Part shown: piece after piece, positions 25,532 to 35,249 of the stretch | Layout of the letters: each line of letters opens with the position of its first letter | Position numbering within the stretch: position 1 is the first letter of the stretch | DNA from: an uncultured Pseudomonadota bacterium | GTDB lineage: Bacteria > Pseudomonadota > Gammaproteobacteria > Burkholderiales > Burkholderiaceae_C | Length of the DNA stretch: 64,000 bases | Reading direction: 5' to 3' | Assembly (NCBI GenBank): GCA_945952465.1 | Contig: CAMFIB010000006.1 | Span: 1 to 64,000 of the forward strand | Made by a program: the position numbers and the translations under genes | The notes under the pieces: model-generated | The model's input: the letters and a program-made list of their open reading frames with translations, nothing else | What the model was told of the DNA's origin: nothing | Database searches by the model: none

Positions 25532-26305
25532 CTACATTCGGAAATGTTCGCCGAGATAGACCCGGCGCACGTCGGCGTTGTCGACGATCTCGGTGGGCGT
25601 GCCCTGTGCCAGCACATGCCCCTCGCTGATGATGTAGGCGTGGTCGCAGATGCCCAGCGTTTCGCGCACGTTGTGGTCGGTGATCAGCACGCCGATGCCG
25701 CGCGACTTCAGGAAACCGATGATGCGCTGGATCTCGATCACCGCGATCGGGTCGATGCCGGCGAAGGGTTCGTCGAGCAGGATGAACTGCGGCTGCGTGG
25801 CCAGCGCACGCGCGATCTCGACCCGGCGGCGCTCGCCGCCCGACAGGGAGGGCGCCGGTGAATCGCGCAGGTGGTCCACCCGCAGGTCCTGCAGCAGGCC
25901 GTCGATGCGCTCGTTGATCACCGCCCTGGACAACGGCTTGCCGGCGTCGTCGCGCTGCAGCTCAAGCACCGCGCGCACGTTTTCCTCGACCGTCAGCTTG
26001 CGGAAGATCGAGGCTTCCTGCGGCAGGTAGCTCAAGCCCAGCCGCGAACGGCGGTGAATGGGCATGCGCTCGACCGACACGCCGTCGATCGTGATGAGGC
26101 CGGCGTCAGCCCGCACCAGGCCCACGATCATGTAGAAAGACGTCGTCTTGCCGGCGCCGTTCGGCCCGAGCAGCCCGACGACCTCGCCCTTCTGCACGGC
26201 GAGCGACACGTCTTTCACCACCTGCCGGCTGCCGTAGGCCTTCTGCAGGCCGCGCGCCTCCAGCCGACTGGCCGGCGCGGCCGCGCTCGCGGGAACGGCG
26301 CTCAT
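25532..26305 (-). CDS. lptB: LPS export ABC transporter ATP-binding protein
   Basis: 257 aa. Powers lipopolysaccharide extraction from the inner membrane with LptFG. Walker A is GPNGAGKT at 47-54, the Q-loop region YLPQEASIFRKLTVEEN is typical of LptB, the ABC signature is LSGGERRRVEIARAL, and Walker B is FILLDEPFAGIDP. The C-terminal YLGEHFRM also fits. A roughly 12-residue Ala-rich extension precedes the domain. The start overlaps the lptA stop (ATGA). Confidence 0.95.
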   Translation of the reverse strand: MSAVPASAAAPASRLEARGLQKAYGSRQVVKDVSLAVQKGEVVGLLGPNGAGKTTSFYMIVGLVRADAGLITIDGVSVERMPIHRRSRLGLSYLPQEASIFRKLTVEENVRAVLELQRDDAGKPLSRAVINERIDGLLQDLRVDHLRDSPAPSLSGGERRRVEIARALATQPQFILLDEPFAGIDPIAVIEIQRIIGFLKSRGIGVLITDHNVRETLGICDHAYIISEGHVLAQGTPTEIVDNADVRRVYLGEHFRM

Positions 26306-26931
26306 TTGCGCGGCGTTCCCAGGCCGCCGCTCGACCGCAGGTTGGCGCCGGAGGCCGCCGGCGCGGCCGGCGCCGAAGCGGCGGGCTTCGGGCTCAGCAT
26401 GGCGCGGATGCGGCCACCCGGGTTGTCCGGCGTGGCGTTGGCGGCGCCACCGGCCACCGTGAACACGTCGGTGTTGTTGTCGTAGTTGATCTGGCTGCCC
26501 GTGGTCTCGTCGGCCATCACGTCGCCGCGGAACCGCCGCAGCACCGCCTTGCGGATGAACTTCACCGTGTCGGCCTTGCTGTCGTATTCAATGACTTCGG
26601 CTTCGCCCTCGATGACCTCGTCGACCCCCTCGCGCTTCTGCCGGAAGTAGGCCAGCTTGCCCGGCGCGCCGGTGGCCACGCCGAACTGGAAGCCCTGCGG
26701 GTCCTGCTTCACGTCGACCCGGGCGGCGCGGATCACCAGCGTGCCCTTGGTCATGACCACGTTGCCGGTGAACAGGCTGGTCTGGTTCAGGTCGTCGTAA
26801 CGCAGCGCGTCGGCCTCGACGTTCATGGGCTTGTTGCGGTCCGCCCGCTCGGCCGAGGCCGGCCCCGCGACGAAAGCGCCGGCCAGTGCGGCGGTCAGGG
26901 CCAGGGCAGGAAGGAATGAACGGTATTTCAT
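26302..26931 (-). CDS. lptA: LPS transport periplasmic protein
   Basis: 209 aa. Signal peptide to about residue 27 (PASA-ER). The OstA/LptA jellyroll follows (KPMNVEADALRYDDLNQTSLFTGNVVMTKGT is split across 35-65). The protein bridges LptC to LptD across the periplasm. The C-terminal 35 residues are Pro/Ala-rich and likely disordered. It is coupled to lptB. No lptC is adjacent: the next upstream gene on this strand is dsbA, separated by a terminator. Confidence 0.9.
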   Translation of the reverse strand: MKYRSFLPALALTAALAGAFVAGPASAERADRNKPMNVEADALRYDDLNQTSLFTGNVVMTKGTLVIRAARVDVKQDPQGFQFGVATGAPGKLAYFRQKREGVDEVIEGEAEVIEYDSKADTVKFIRKAVLRRFRGDVMADETTGSQINYDNNTDVFTVAGGAANATPDNPGGRIRAMLSPKPAASAPAAPAASGANLRSSGGLGTPRK

Positions 26932-26982
26932 AGGGGCATGAATCTTGCTGGCATTGTACCGGCCTGCCCGACGGCACCGTCA

Positions 26983-27012
26983 CAAAAAAAAGGCCCGCTC
27001 ACGCGGGCCTCC
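26983..27012 (-). terminator. Rho-independent terminator of dsbA
   Basis: On the minus strand AGGCCCGC-GTGA-GCGGGCCT is followed by eight U residues (26984-26991). It lies 20 bases after the dsbA stop and separates dsbA from lptA. Confidence 0.9.
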
Positions 27013-27030
27013 GCAACGCCATGGCGTTGC

Positions 27031-27690
27031 TCATTTACCGGCGGTGCGCTGCTCCGCGATCAACTTCTCGACCGCCGCCAGCGTGTTGTCCATCGAGCCC
27101 GTGACCGTGGCGTCGGTGTAGTACTTGCCCGCGATGCCGAACGACGGCACGCCCTGCAGTTCGTAGCTTTGCTGCAACTTGGCGGCCTTGGCCACCTTGG
27201 TGGACACGGCGAACGAGTTGTAGGCCTCGGTGAACTTCGCCTTGTTCAAGCCGTTCTTCTCGGCCCAGGCGGCAATGGCGGCGTCGGTGTCGAGCGGGTT
27301 CTTGTCGATGTGGACGGTGTTGAACACCTTGAGATGCAGCTCGTCCACCTTGCCCAGCGCTTCGAGCGTGTAGTACAGCTTCTGCTGGGGAATGAAATTG
27401 GGGCGGAACTGCACCGGCACGCGCTTGAAGGCCACGTCTTTCGGCAGCTTCTTCAGCCACGCTTCCAGCTGCGGCTCGAAGGCGTTGCAGTGCGGGCAGC
27501 TGTACCAGAAGAACTCGATCACCTCGATCTTGCCGGCCGGCGCATCCACCGGCACCTCGGTGTGCAGCTTCAGGAAATCCTTGCCTTCGCGGGCCTTGCC
27601 CTGCGCGGCCGCCAGACGGTGCACGCCGAAACCGGCCATCGCCAGCGCGCCGGCACCCACGGTCAAACCAAATCCACGTCGATCGATCAC
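27031..27690 (-). CDS. dsbA: Thiol:disulfide interchange protein DsbA
   Basis: 219 aa periplasmic oxidase that introduces disulfides into exported proteins. The active site is Cys65-Pro-His-Cys68, with the cis-proline in GVPSF. The N-terminus (to about residue 30) is a signal peptide beginning MIDRRGFG, with an RR pair. Translation starts at GTG with AAGGAG nine bases upstream. ExaA, PedF and the pentapeptide protein in this window carry periplasmic cysteines and could be clients. Confidence 0.95.
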   Translation of the reverse strand: MIDRRGFGLTVGAGALAMAGFGVHRLAAAQGKAREGKDFLKLHTEVPVDAPAGKIEVIEFFWYSCPHCNAFEPQLEAWLKKLPKDVAFKRVPVQFRPNFIPQQKLYYTLEALGKVDELHLKVFNTVHIDKNPLDTDAAIAAWAEKNGLNKAKFTEAYNSFAVSTKVAKAAKLQQSYELQGVPSFGIAGKYYTDATVTGSMDNTLAAVEKLIAEQRTAGK

Positions 27691-27752
27691 GAGCCCACTC
27701 CTTTATTCCAATCAGAACTCTTGCCTGTCTGAACCCCGCCGCCCGGCAAAGT

Positions 27753-28472
27753 TCAGCGCTGCACCCGGACCAGCGCGGTTTCCAGGCCGCTGGCGTCGAG
27801 CTTTTCCTTGCTGCGGTCGGCGTCTTCCTTGCGCTCGAACGGCCCCACCCGCACCCGGTAGACGGTGCGGCCAGACTGCTCGCGCTCGGTCACCCGGGCC
27901 TCGGCGCCCAGCAGCGACAGCCGCGCCCGCTGGGTCTCGGCCTCCTCGGGCGTGCGGAAGGCGCCGGCCTGCACGAAATACGTGAACGGATCAGCCGGCG
28001 CCGCCGCCGACAGGCGGGCCGGATTGGCGGCGGGGGCCGCGGCGGCGGCGCGCACCCGCGCCAGATCGCCCAGCGGGTCGGCCGAGCCGGGCGCCGGCTT
28101 GATCTCGGCGCGGCCGTCGGCCGGAACATCACCGCGCGCGGTGGCCGGCTGGCGCGCCGACGAAGCGGCAGCCCGTGCGGCAGCGTTGGCGCCGGAAGCG
28201 GCGGGCGTGGCCGGCGCGGGCTTCAGCGAGTCGTTGTTGAGCACGATGGGCGGGCGCGCCGGGTTCTTGCCCTGCAGCGACGCGTTGGGATCCCAGTCCT
28301 TGTTCTTCTGGGCCTCGGCGGCGTCCTGCGAGGGCGTGCGCGCCTGCGGGCCCTTGTTCATGAACGGCACCGGCACCTTGGTGACGAAAACCGCCACCGC
28401 CAGCGCCGCGCCCAGGCCGACGAGCACGCCGATGATGAAGCCGATGATGGCTTCGCTGCGCCGTTGAATCAT
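27753..28472 (-). CDS. SPOR-domain membrane protein
   Basis: 239 aa. One transmembrane helix near the N-terminus (about 9-31, IIGFIIGVLVGLGAALAVAV), then a long Ala/Pro-rich periplasmic linker, then a C-terminal SPOR domain (about 163-238, YFVQAGAFRTPEEAETQRARL and VYRVRVGPFERKEDAD), which binds denuded peptidoglycan at the septum in FtsN/DedD-like proteins. The ATG at 28472 has GAGGGG upstream. Upstream in-frame sequence to 28538 lies outside the gene. It is 22 bases after argS, a pairing seen in related genomes. Confidence 0.85.
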   Translation of the reverse strand: MIQRRSEAIIGFIIGVLVGLGAALAVAVFVTKVPVPFMNKGPQARTPSQDAAEAQKNKDWDPNASLQGKNPARPPIVLNNDSLKPAPATPAASGANAAARAAASSARQPATARGDVPADGRAEIKPAPGSADPLGDLARVRAAAAAPAANPARLSAAAPADPFTYFVQAGAFRTPEEAETQRARLSLLGAEARVTEREQSGRTVYRVRVGPFERKEDADRSKEKLDASGLETALVRVQR

Positions 28473-28494
28473 GTGCCCCTCTGCCCTTCCTGAA

Positions 28495-30168
28495 TCACAT
28501 CTTGCGCGGGGCCGAAACGCCCAGCATCGCCAACCCATTGTGCAACACCTGCGCGGTCGCGGCGACCAGCGCCAGCCGCGCCAGTTTCACCCGTTCGTCA
28601 TCGACCAGGATGCGCTCGGCGTCGTAGTAGCTGTGGTAGGTGGACGCCAGTTCGCGCAGGTAGAAGGTGACGTCGTGCGGGGCGAAGGTTTCGGCGGCCG
28701 AAGTCAGCATGTCCGGGTACTTGGCCATCAGCAGCATCAGCGCCTGAGCGGCTGGCGTGTCGAGCGGCGACAGGTCAACGGCGGCAAGCGACGCAACGTC
28801 GCCGCCCCAACCGGCCAGCACCGAGCAGATGCGCGCGTGGGCGTACTGCACGTAGTAGACCGGGTTGTCGTTGTTCTGCGCCACCGCGAGGTCGACGTCG
28901 AAGGTGTACTCGGTGTCGGGCTTGCGGCTGAGCAGGAAGAAACGCACCGCGTCGGCACTGGTCCATTCGATCAGGTCGCGCAGCGTCACGTAGCTGCCGG
29001 CGCGCTTGGATATCTTCACCTCCTGCCCGCCCTTGGTCACCCGCACCATGGTGTGCAGCACGTAGTCGGGGTAGCCGGGGGGAATGCCCTCGCCCACCGC
29101 CTGCAGGCCGGCGCGCACCCGGGCGATCGTGCCGTGGTGGTCGGTGCCCTGGATGTTCACCACACGATGAAAACCGCGCTCCCACTTCGCGAGGTGGTAA
29201 GCGACATCGGGCACGAAGTAGGTGTAGCCGCCGTCGGTCTTGCGCATGACCCGGTCCTTGTCGTCGCCGTAGTCGGTCGACTTCAGCCACAACGCGCCGT
29301 CCTGCTCGTAGGTCTTGCCGGCCGCGACCAGTTTGGCCACCGTGCCCTCGACCCGGCCGCTGGTGTACAGGCTGGACTCCAGGTAGTAGTGGTCGAAGCG
29401 CACCGCGAAGGCCTTCAGGTCCAGGTCCTGTTCGCGGCGCAGATAGGCCACCGCGAACTGGCGGATGCCGTCGAGGTCGTCGACGTCGCCGCTGGCGGTG
29501 AAGGCGCGGTCGTCGGCGCTGACGGTCTTCTTGGCCAGGAAATCGGCCGCGATGTCGGCGATGTAGTCGCCGTTGTAGGCGGCTTCGGGCCAGCCGGCGT
29601 CACCGGGTTTCAGCCCCCGCGCGCGCAGCTGCACCGAGTTGGCGAGCGTGGCGATCTGCACGCCGGCGTCGTTGTAATAGAACTCGCGCCACACGGCGTG
29701 GCCCTGGCTGGCCAGCAGGTTGCAGATCGCGTCGCCCAGCGCGGCCTGGCGGCCGTGACCCACGTGCAGCGGCCCGGTCGGGTTGGCCGACACGAACTCC
29801 ACCAGCACCTTGTCGCCCTGGCCGGCACGCCGGCCCCAGCCGGCGCCGCCCTCCAGCACCTCGCGCACCACCTGCTGCTTGGCCGCGGGCTTGAGCCGGA
29901 TGTTGATGAAGCCGGGACCGGCGATTTCCAGCGCATCGACCCACTGGGCGAAGGCCGGGCGGGCGGCCAGTTCGTTCTTCAGCGTCTCGGCGAGCTGGCG
30001 CGGGTTCTGTTTGAGCGCCTTGGCCAGTTGCATGGCGGCGGTGCAGGCGAAGTCGCCGTGCGCGGCGACCTTGGGCGATTCGAACTGGGCCGGCACCGAT
30101 CCACCCGGCGCGGCCTGTTCCAGCACGCCGGCGAGGTCGGCGAGCAGCTGTTGTTTGACGGAAGGCAT
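28495..30168 (-). CDS. argS: Arginyl-tRNA synthetase
   Basis: 557 aa class I synthetase. The HIGH signature appears as HVGHG in [20 protein letters not shown]. An N-terminal Add1-like domain (to about 110) contains GPGFINIRL. The C-terminal DALR anticodon-binding domain shows [25 protein letters not shown] stands at the KMSKS position. The Shine-Dalgarno GGAGG abuts the ATG directly, which is unusually tight, but the product begins as expected. Likely co-transcribed with the SPOR gene. Confidence 0.95.
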   Translation of the reverse strand: MPSVKQQLLADLAGVLEQAAPGGSVPAQFESPKVAAHGDFACTAAMQLAKALKQNPRQLAETLKNELAARPAFAQWVDALEIAGPGFINIRLKPAAKQQVVREVLEGGAGWGRRAGQGDKVLVEFVSANPTGPLHVGHGRQAALGDAICNLLASQGHAVWREFYYNDAGVQIATLANSVQLRARGLKPGDAGWPEAAYNGDYIADIAADFLAKKTVSADDRAFTASGDVDDLDGIRQFAVAYLRREQDLDLKAFAVRFDHYYLESSLYTSGRVEGTVAKLVAAGKTYEQDGALWLKSTDYGDDKDRVMRKTDGGYTYFVPDVAYHLAKWERGFHRVVNIQGTDHHGTIARVRAGLQAVGEGIPPGYPDYVLHTMVRVTKGGQEVKISKRAGSYVTLRDLIEWTSADAVRFFLLSRKPDTEYTFDVDLAVAQNNDNPVYYVQYAHARICSVLAGWGGDVASLAAVDLSPLDTPAAQALMLLMAKYPDMLTSAAETFAPHDVTFYLRELASTYHSYYDAERILVDDERVKLARLALVAATAQVLHNGLAMLGVSAPRKM

Positions 30169-30212
30169 CCTCCGATTCTAGGAGGCCGGCCCGGCGGGGC
30201 GCGAACGCCCGG

Positions 30213-30671
30213 TCAGGCACCCTGCGGGCCCATGCTGGCCAGCACCCTGCTCGCCAGCGCCGGCGGGCAGCCCTTGATCTGGTCCAGCCGCGGGTAGACC
30301 GTCGGGTTGTTGATGCACAGGTGGGAATCCAGCGTTGCCAGGATGTAAGCGTTGCTGCTGCTGTAATAGACACCGCTGCCCTTGATCACGCTGACCCGGC
30401 CGTCCTGGGCGCCGCCGCGCAACTTCTGATCCTCGCGGATCGCCTTGGTCAGCGGATCGTCTTCCTTGCCGCTGTAGGCGCCGCCCACCGTGATGTTGGC
30501 CACCAGCGCTTTCAACGAGGGCGGGCAATTGCCGAAGGCCGCCAGGGCCTTGTAGCCGAGTTGCACGAGGTCGACGTCGTCGCGCAGGTTGGGACAGTTC
30601 ACACCGACGTTGGCGTCGATGTTCCAGTAGAAATGTTTGTCCTTGTTCTGGGCGATGAAGGGGCTGGCCAT
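30213..30671 (-). CDS. Hypothetical protein, 152 aa
   Basis: I do not recognise this family. The protein has no signal peptide or membrane helix. It contains VNCPNLRDDVDLVQLGYKAL and GNCPPSLKALVANI, then KAIREDQKLRG, and ends LDQIKGCPPALASRVLASMG. CP dipeptides occur twice and two further cysteines are present. Acidic, soluble and regularly spaced helices are suggested by eye. It lies alone between argS and psiF, preceded by GGAGA eight bases before the ATG, so it is likely expressed. The 192 bases upstream hold no gene. Confidence 0.65.
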   Translation of the reverse strand: MASPFIAQNKDKHFYWNIDANVGVNCPNLRDDVDLVQLGYKALAAFGNCPPSLKALVANITVGGAYSGKEDDPLTKAIREDQKLRGGAQDGRVSVIKGSGVYYSSSNAYILATLDSHLCINNPTVYPRLDQIKGCPPALASRVLASMGPQGA

Positions 30672-30863
30672 GAAAGTCTCCGTGTGGTGGCTGTGTCTCC
30701 CCTGAAAACGACCGAAGGGGCCGGATTCTCAAGCACCCCAGCAGTTGCAGCGGCCGTGCGAAAAGTCCGCCCCTCTGTCATCCGCCTTGCAAACCCCCGC
30801 GTTCTATGCTGGAATTTCCCGCGCCTTCCCAACGTCAACCCCCCCCAACCGACTGGAGAAACC

Positions 30864-31136
30864 ATGAACAAACTGCTGCCCTTCATTGCCGCCGCGGGCT
30901 TTGCGCTGTCCTTCGCCGCCCACGCGGCCGACGCCACTTGCGAAGCCAAGGCGGGCGAGAAAAAGCTCGCCGGCGCGGCAAAGACCAGTTTCCTCAAGAA
31001 ATGCGAGAAAGACGCTGGCGGCGCGGCGGCTGCTTCTGCCTGCGATGCCAAGGCTTCGGAAAAGAAGCTGGCTGGCGCCGCGAAGACCAGCTTCCTCAAG
31101 AAGTGCGAGAAAGACGCGGCTGCCGCCAAGAAGTAA
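30864..31136 (+). CDS. psiF: PsiF repeat protein
   Basis: 90 aa. A signal peptide (about 1-21, HAAD) precedes two nearly identical modules, each with KKLAGAAKTSFLKKCEKDA and a leading Cys, matching the PsiF repeat of phosphate-starvation-inducible proteins. The four cysteines may form disulfides in the periplasm. No Pho box is obvious upstream. TGGAGAAACC precedes the ATG. A terminator follows. Confidence 0.85.
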   Translation: MNKLLPFIAAAGFALSFAAHAADATCEAKAGEKKLAGAAKTSFLKKCEKDAGGAAAASACDAKASEKKLAGAAKTSFLKKCEKDAAAAKK

Positions 31137-31158
31137 AAAGCCGGCAAGCGCCACCCCC

Positions 31159-31180
31159 AAACCCCGCCCCGGCGGGGTTT
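31159..31180. terminator. Bidirectional terminator between psiF and the LysR gene
   Basis: AAACCCCGCC-CC-GGCGGGGTTT, a 10-bp perfect stem ending in TTTGTCGTTT on the plus strand and AAA/TTT flanks on the minus, 22 bases past psiF and 14 bases beyond the LysR stop. Confidence 0.8.
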
Positions 31181-31193
31181 GTCGTTTCCGGGC

Positions 31194-32129
31194 TCAGGCG
31201 GCCTTCTGCCAGAAGCCCGGCTGGTCGTAGTTGAGCTTCAGGAAATCGACCCACACCCGCACCCGCAGCGGCAGGTGGCGGCGTTGCGGGAACACCGAGT
31301 AGATGCCGTTGGGCGGGGCGGCGTAGTCGGCCAGCACCTCGACCAGCGTGCCAGCGGCCACTTCGGCCTGCACCTCCCAGGTGCTGCGCCAGGCGATGCC
31401 GTAGCCGGCCAGGCACCAGCTGTGCAGCACCTGGCCGTCGGAGCAGTCGAGCGGGCCCTCGGGCTTCATGTAGATGACACGGGGCCGGCCGTCGCCGTCG
31501 GCCTCGGGCGGCAATTGGAAGGCCCAGCCGCGCGTCTGCGAGGCGTCGCTCGACAGCGTCAGGCAGTCGAAGCGCGTCAGGTCGTGCGGGTGTTCGGGCG
31601 TGCCGCAGCGCTTGAGGTAGGCCGGCGAGGCCACGCACATGCGGCGGTTGTCGGCCATGCGCACGCTGACCAGCGACGAGTCTGGCAGGTCGCCCACCCG
31701 CACCGCGCAGTCGAAGCCCTCGGCCGACAGGTCCACCACGCGGTCGCTGAGGTTGAGGGAAATGGAGACGTCCGGGTGTTCGTCGCGGAAGCGCGGCACC
31801 AGCGGCGCGACGTGGCGGCGCCCGAAACCGGCGGGCGCGGTGACGCGCAGGTGCCCGCTGGCCTTCACGCCGCCGGCCGACACGCTGGCCTCGGCGTTGG
31901 ACACGTCGGACAACAGCCGCTGGCAGTCCTCCAGGAAGGCGCTGCCCTCGTGGGTGAGGGAGATGCGCCGGGTGGTGCGGATCATGAGCTTCACGCCGAG
32001 CCGCTCTTCCAGCGCGTCGAGCCGGCGGCCCATGATGGCGGGAGCGACGCCTTCGGCCCGGGCGGCGGCGGTGAGGCTGCCGCGCGCCGCCACCGAGACG
32101 AAGGATTCGATCTGCTTGAATTTGTCCAT
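31194..32129 (-). CDS. LysR-family transcriptional regulator
   Basis: 311 aa. The winged helix-turn-helix is at residues 1-65 (FVSVAARGSLTAAARAEGVA, ISLTHEG), with a periplasmic-binding-like effector domain from about 90 to 300 (HLRVTAPAGFGRRHVAPLV). Such regulators commonly control the divergent gene, here glcB. The chosen ATG at 32129 begins the HTH directly; the frame is open further upstream but those residues do not match the family. Confidence 0.85.
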   Translation of the reverse strand: MDKFKQIESFVSVAARGSLTAAARAEGVAPAIMGRRLDALEERLGVKLMIRTTRRISLTHEGSAFLEDCQRLLSDVSNAEASVSAGGVKASGHLRVTAPAGFGRRHVAPLVPRFRDEHPDVSISLNLSDRVVDLSAEGFDCAVRVGDLPDSSLVSVRMADNRRMCVASPAYLKRCGTPEHPHDLTRFDCLTLSSDASQTRGWAFQLPPEADGDGRPRVIYMKPEGPLDCSDGQVLHSWCLAGYGIAWRSTWEVQAEVAAGTLVEVLADYAAPPNGIYSVFPQRRHLPLRVRVWVDFLKLNYDQPGFWQKAA

Positions 32130-32302
32130 TCTTGCGGGTGGCTTCTTGGGGTTCCGGTTGGGTGGCGGGCGGCACGATTCGTGCGTTCTGGTGCGGCAAT
32201 GGTTGGCCGCGCGCACCCATTCCAGCATCCGCACGCGGCGATCTGCAAGCAACGGGGCAATTTGTCACAAATGAAGCGACCCGGTTGCAAGCTCGATTAG
32301 AT

Positions 32303-32333
32303 ACAAAAAGTCATTGATCAGTCTACTTTTTGT
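32303..32333. promoter_or_regulatory. Inverted repeat in the lysR-glcB intergenic region
   Basis: ACAAAAAGT (32303-32311) and ACTTTTTGT (32325-32333) form a 9-bp inverted repeat, with TGATCA at the centre, in the unusually AT-rich 32280-32360 stretch. It lies about 100 bases before glcB and 170 before lysR and is a good candidate operator. The rest of the 307-base gap holds no gene. Confidence 0.55.
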
Positions 32334-32386
32334 TGATTAATCTTCACCCAAGTATCAAATACAGTCGGAGTCATCTCCCAGAATTT

Positions 32387-32404
32387 GCCCGCCGCCGGGC
32401 TTTT
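32387..32404 (+). terminator. Terminator-like hairpin in the glcB leader
   Basis: GCCCG-CCGC-CGGGC is followed by TTTTCTTCGTTTGTTTT. It lies 33 bases upstream of the glcB start, in the untranslated leader, so it could act as an attenuator rather than an end of transcription. Confidence 0.45.
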
Positions 32405-32436
32405 CTTCGTTTGTTTTCACCCGAGGATCGTCATCC

Positions 32437-34644
32437 ATGACTGAACGCACCGCCGTCCACCGCCTGCAGGTCGCCACCGAGCTGCACCGTTTCATCGAAT
32501 CCGAGGTGCTGCCGGGCACCGGTGTTGACGTGGCGGCGTTCTGGGCCGGCTTCGACGCGATCGTGGCCGACCTCGCGCCGAAGAACATCGCGCTGCTGGC
32601 CGAACGCGACCGCCTGCAGACCGAACTGGACGGCTGGCACAAGGCCAACCCGGGCCCGATCACGAAGATGAAGGCCTACCGCAAGTTCCTGGAAAAGATC
32701 GGCTACCTCGTGGAGCCGCCGGCCAAGGTGAAGGCGACCACCGCGAATGTGGACGCCGAACTCGCCACGCAGGCCGGCCCGCAGCTGGTGGTGCCCATCC
32801 TGAACGCGCGTTACGCGCTGAACGCCGCCAACGCGCGCTGGGGCAGCCTGTACGACGCGCTGTACGGCACCGACGCGATTTCTGAAGCCGACGGCTGCGA
32901 AAAAGGCCCGGGCTACAACGAGAAGCGCGGCGCCAAGGTGATTGACTACGTGCGCAACGTGCTGGACCGCACCGCGCCGCTGAAGAAGGGCTCGCACGTC
33001 GGCTCGACCGGCTACGCGGTGGTGGACGGCAAGCTGGTGGTCACGCTGGCGGGCGGCAAGACCAGCGAGCTGAAGAGCGCCAAGCAGTTCATCGGCTTCC
33101 AGGGCGACGCCTCGGCGCCGAGCAGCGTGCTGCTGCAGCACAACGGCCTGCACCTGGATTTGCGCATCGACCGCTCGCACCCGATCGGCGCGACCGACGC
33201 GGCCGGCGTCAGCGATCTGGTGCTGGAATCGGCGCTGTCGACCATTCTGGACCTGGAAGATTCGGTGGCGGTGGTGGACGCGCAGGACAAGGTGCTGGCC
33301 TATGGCAACTGGCTGGGCATCCTGAAGGGCACGCTGACTGAAAGCGTGAGCAAGGGCGGCAAGACCTTCACCCGCGGCCTGAACGCCGACCGCGTCTACA
33401 CGGCCGCCAACGGCCAGGGCGAAGTCAAGCTGCACGGCCGCTCGCTGATGTTCGTGCGCAACGTGGGCCATTTGATGACCAACCCGGCCATCCTCTACAC
33501 CGCCGCCGATGGCAGCGTGAAGGAGATCCCGGAAGGCATCATGGACGCGGTGGTCACCACCACGATCGCGCTGCACGACCTGCAGGGCCACGGCAAGGAC
33601 GGCATTCGCAACAGCCGCAAGGGCAGCGTCTACATCGTCAAGCCCAAGATGCACGGCCCGGCCGAAGTGGCCTTCGCCAATGAGCTGTTCGGCCGCGTGG
33701 AAAAACTGCTGGGCCTGAAGAACAGCACCGTGAAGCTGGGCATCATGGACGAAGAGCGCCGCACCTCCGTCAACCTGAAGGCCTGCATCGCGGCCGCCGC
33801 CAGCCGCGTGGCCTTCATCAACACCGGCTTCCTCGACCGCACCGGCGACGAGATGCACACCTGCATGCAGGCCGGCCCGGTGTTCCGCAAGGGCGACATG
33901 AAGACCAGCGCCTGGATCCAGGCCTATGAGCGCAACAACGTGCTGGTCGGCCTGGGCTGCGGGCTGCGCGGCAAGGCGCAGATCGGCAAGGGCATGTGGG
34001 CCATGCCCGACCTGATGGCCGCCATGCTGCAGCAGAAGATCGTGCACCCCAAGGCCGGCGCCAACACCGCCTGGACGCCCAGCCCCACCGCCGCCACGCT
34101 GCACGCGCTGCACTACCACCAGGTGCTGGTGAGCGACGTGCAGAAAGAGCTGGAGAAGATCGACGCCGACGGCGAACGCGACGCCATCCTGGCCGACCTG
34201 CTGCAGATTCCAGTGGTCAAGAAAGACAAGTGGACCGACGCCGAGAAGCAGCAGGAGCTGGACAACAACGCCCAGGGCATCCTGGGCTACGTGGTGCGCT
34301 GGATCGACCAGGGCGTGGGCTGCTCCAAGGTGCCCGACATCCACAACGTGGGCCTGATGGAAGACCGCGCCACGCTGCGCATCTCCAGCCAGCACATGGC
34401 CAACTGGCTGCACCACGGCGTGGTAAGCAAGGCCGACGTGCGCAAGACCTTCAAGCGCATGGCCAAGGTGGTGGACAAGCAGAACGCCAGCGACCCGCAG
34501 TACAAGCCGATGAGCGGCCACGAAGACGGCGCCGCCTACCAGGCCGCGACCGAGCTGGTGTTCAAGGGCCTGGCGCAACCCAGCGGCTACACCGAGCCGC
34601 TGCTGCACGCCTGGCGCCTGAAGGTGAAAGCCGGCCACGCCTGA
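32437..34644 (+). CDS. glcB: Malate synthase G
   Basis: 735 aa monomeric enzyme condensing glyoxylate and acetyl-CoA to malate. Family segments: GYLVEPP near the N-terminus, [29 protein letters not shown]-type, [35 protein letters not shown], and [16 protein letters not shown]. It is divergent from a LysR regulator and ends at a clear terminator. It assimilates glyoxylate arising from glycolate, glycine or C2 compounds and fits with glcD and the aminotransferase 8-10 kb downstream. Confidence 0.95.
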   Translation: MTERTAVHRLQVATELHRFIESEVLPGTGVDVAAFWAGFDAIVADLAPKNIALLAERDRLQTELDGWHKANPGPITKMKAYRKFLEKIGYLVEPPAKVKATTANVDAELATQAGPQLVVPILNARYALNAANARWGSLYDALYGTDAISEADGCEKGPGYNEKRGAKVIDYVRNVLDRTAPLKKGSHVGSTGYAVVDGKLVVTLAGGKTSELKSAKQFIGFQGDASAPSSVLLQHNGLHLDLRIDRSHPIGATDAAGVSDLVLESALSTILDLEDSVAVVDAQDKVLAYGNWLGILKGTLTESVSKGGKTFTRGLNADRVYTAANGQGEVKLHGRSLMFVRNVGHLMTNPAILYTAADGSVKEIPEGIMDAVVTTTIALHDLQGHGKDGIRNSRKGSVYIVKPKMHGPAEVAFANELFGRVEKLLGLKNSTVKLGIMDEERRTSVNLKACIAAAASRVAFINTGFLDRTGDEMHTCMQAGPVFRKGDMKTSAWIQAYERNNVLVGLGCGLRGKAQIGKGMWAMPDLMAAMLQQKIVHPKAGANTAWTPSPTAATLHALHYHQVLVSDVQKELEKIDADGERDAILADLLQIPVVKKDKWTDAEKQQELDNNAQGILGYVVRWIDQGVGCSKVPDIHNVGLMEDRATLRISSQHMANWLHHGVVSKADVRKTFKRMAKVVDKQNASDPQYKPMSGHEDGAAYQAATELVFKGLAQPSGYTEPLLHAWRLKVKAGHA

Positions 34645-34667
34645 GCACCCGGCCGACCCCCGGTTCC

Positions 34668-34690
34668 ACGGCGCCCACGGGCGCCGTTTT
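34668..34690 (+). terminator. Rho-independent terminator of glcB
   Basis: ACGGCGCC-CACG-GGCGCCGT followed by TTT and C, 24 bases after the glcB stop. Confidence 0.85.
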
Positions 34691-34710
34691 CAATGGCGGC
34701 CCGGGCGAAC

Positions 34711-34782
34711 GCTTGCTATTGATTCAGAAGCAAACTATTCAATGCTGGCGCTGACTATCGGCCGATTTTTCTTGAAAATTCG
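34711..34782. repeat. Dispersed palindromic repeat downstream of glcB
   Basis: GCTTGCTATTGATTCAGAAG, CAAACTATTCAATGCTGGCG, CTGACTATCGGCCGATTTTT and CTTGAAAATTCG run consecutively. This looks like the least coding-adapted copy and gives the clearest core CTGGCGCTGACTATCGGCCG. It separates glcB and the HIT gene. Confidence 0.65.
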
Positions 34783-34785
34783 CCA

Positions 34786-35187
34786 TTACAGCGCGATGCG
34801 GGCCGCCAGCTCGCGCAGCCGCTCCAGCCCGGGCTCCCGGCGCGGCCAGACCAGGCCCACGCCGTCGCCCTCGTGGCGCGGCAGCACGTGCAGGTGGGCG
34901 TGCGGCACGGTCTGCCAGCCGGCCGGCTTGTTGGTCTGCAGCACCGTGATGCCGGCGGGATTGAACGCCCGCTGCACCGCCCGCGCGATGCGGTGGGCCG
35001 CCACCATCATCGCGGCGGCGGTGGCCTCGTCCATGTCGAGCAGCGTCTCGAAGGGCTGGCGGCTGGCCACGATGACGTGGCCGTCGTTCACCTGCCCGGC
35101 GTCCATGAAGGCGAACACGCGTTCGTCCTCGTAGACCTTGGCGCAGGGCAGCTCGCCAGACATCAGGCGCTCGAAAATCGTCGGCAT
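34786..35187 (-). CDS. HIT-family nucleotide-binding protein
   Basis: 133 aa. The histidine triad HAHLHVLP at about residues 96-103, with upstream GHVIVASRQPFETLLDMDE and ITVLQTNKPAGWQTVPH, marks a HINT/FHIT-type purine nucleotide phosphoramidase or hydrolase. It starts MPTIFERLMSGELPCAKVYED as typical bacterial HIT proteins do. It is convergent with glcB; the repeat lies just beyond its stop. Confidence 0.9.
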   Translation of the reverse strand: MPTIFERLMSGELPCAKVYEDERVFAFMDAGQVNDGHVIVASRQPFETLLDMDEATAAAMMVAAHRIARAVQRAFNPAGITVLQTNKPAGWQTVPHAHLHVLPRHEGDGVGLVWPRREPGLERLRELAARIAL

Positions 35188-35249
35188 CGCAAGGGGCTCC
35201 GTCGGGTTGGCAACACCGCATTGTGCGGGCCTGCGACAATGCCCGCGCC

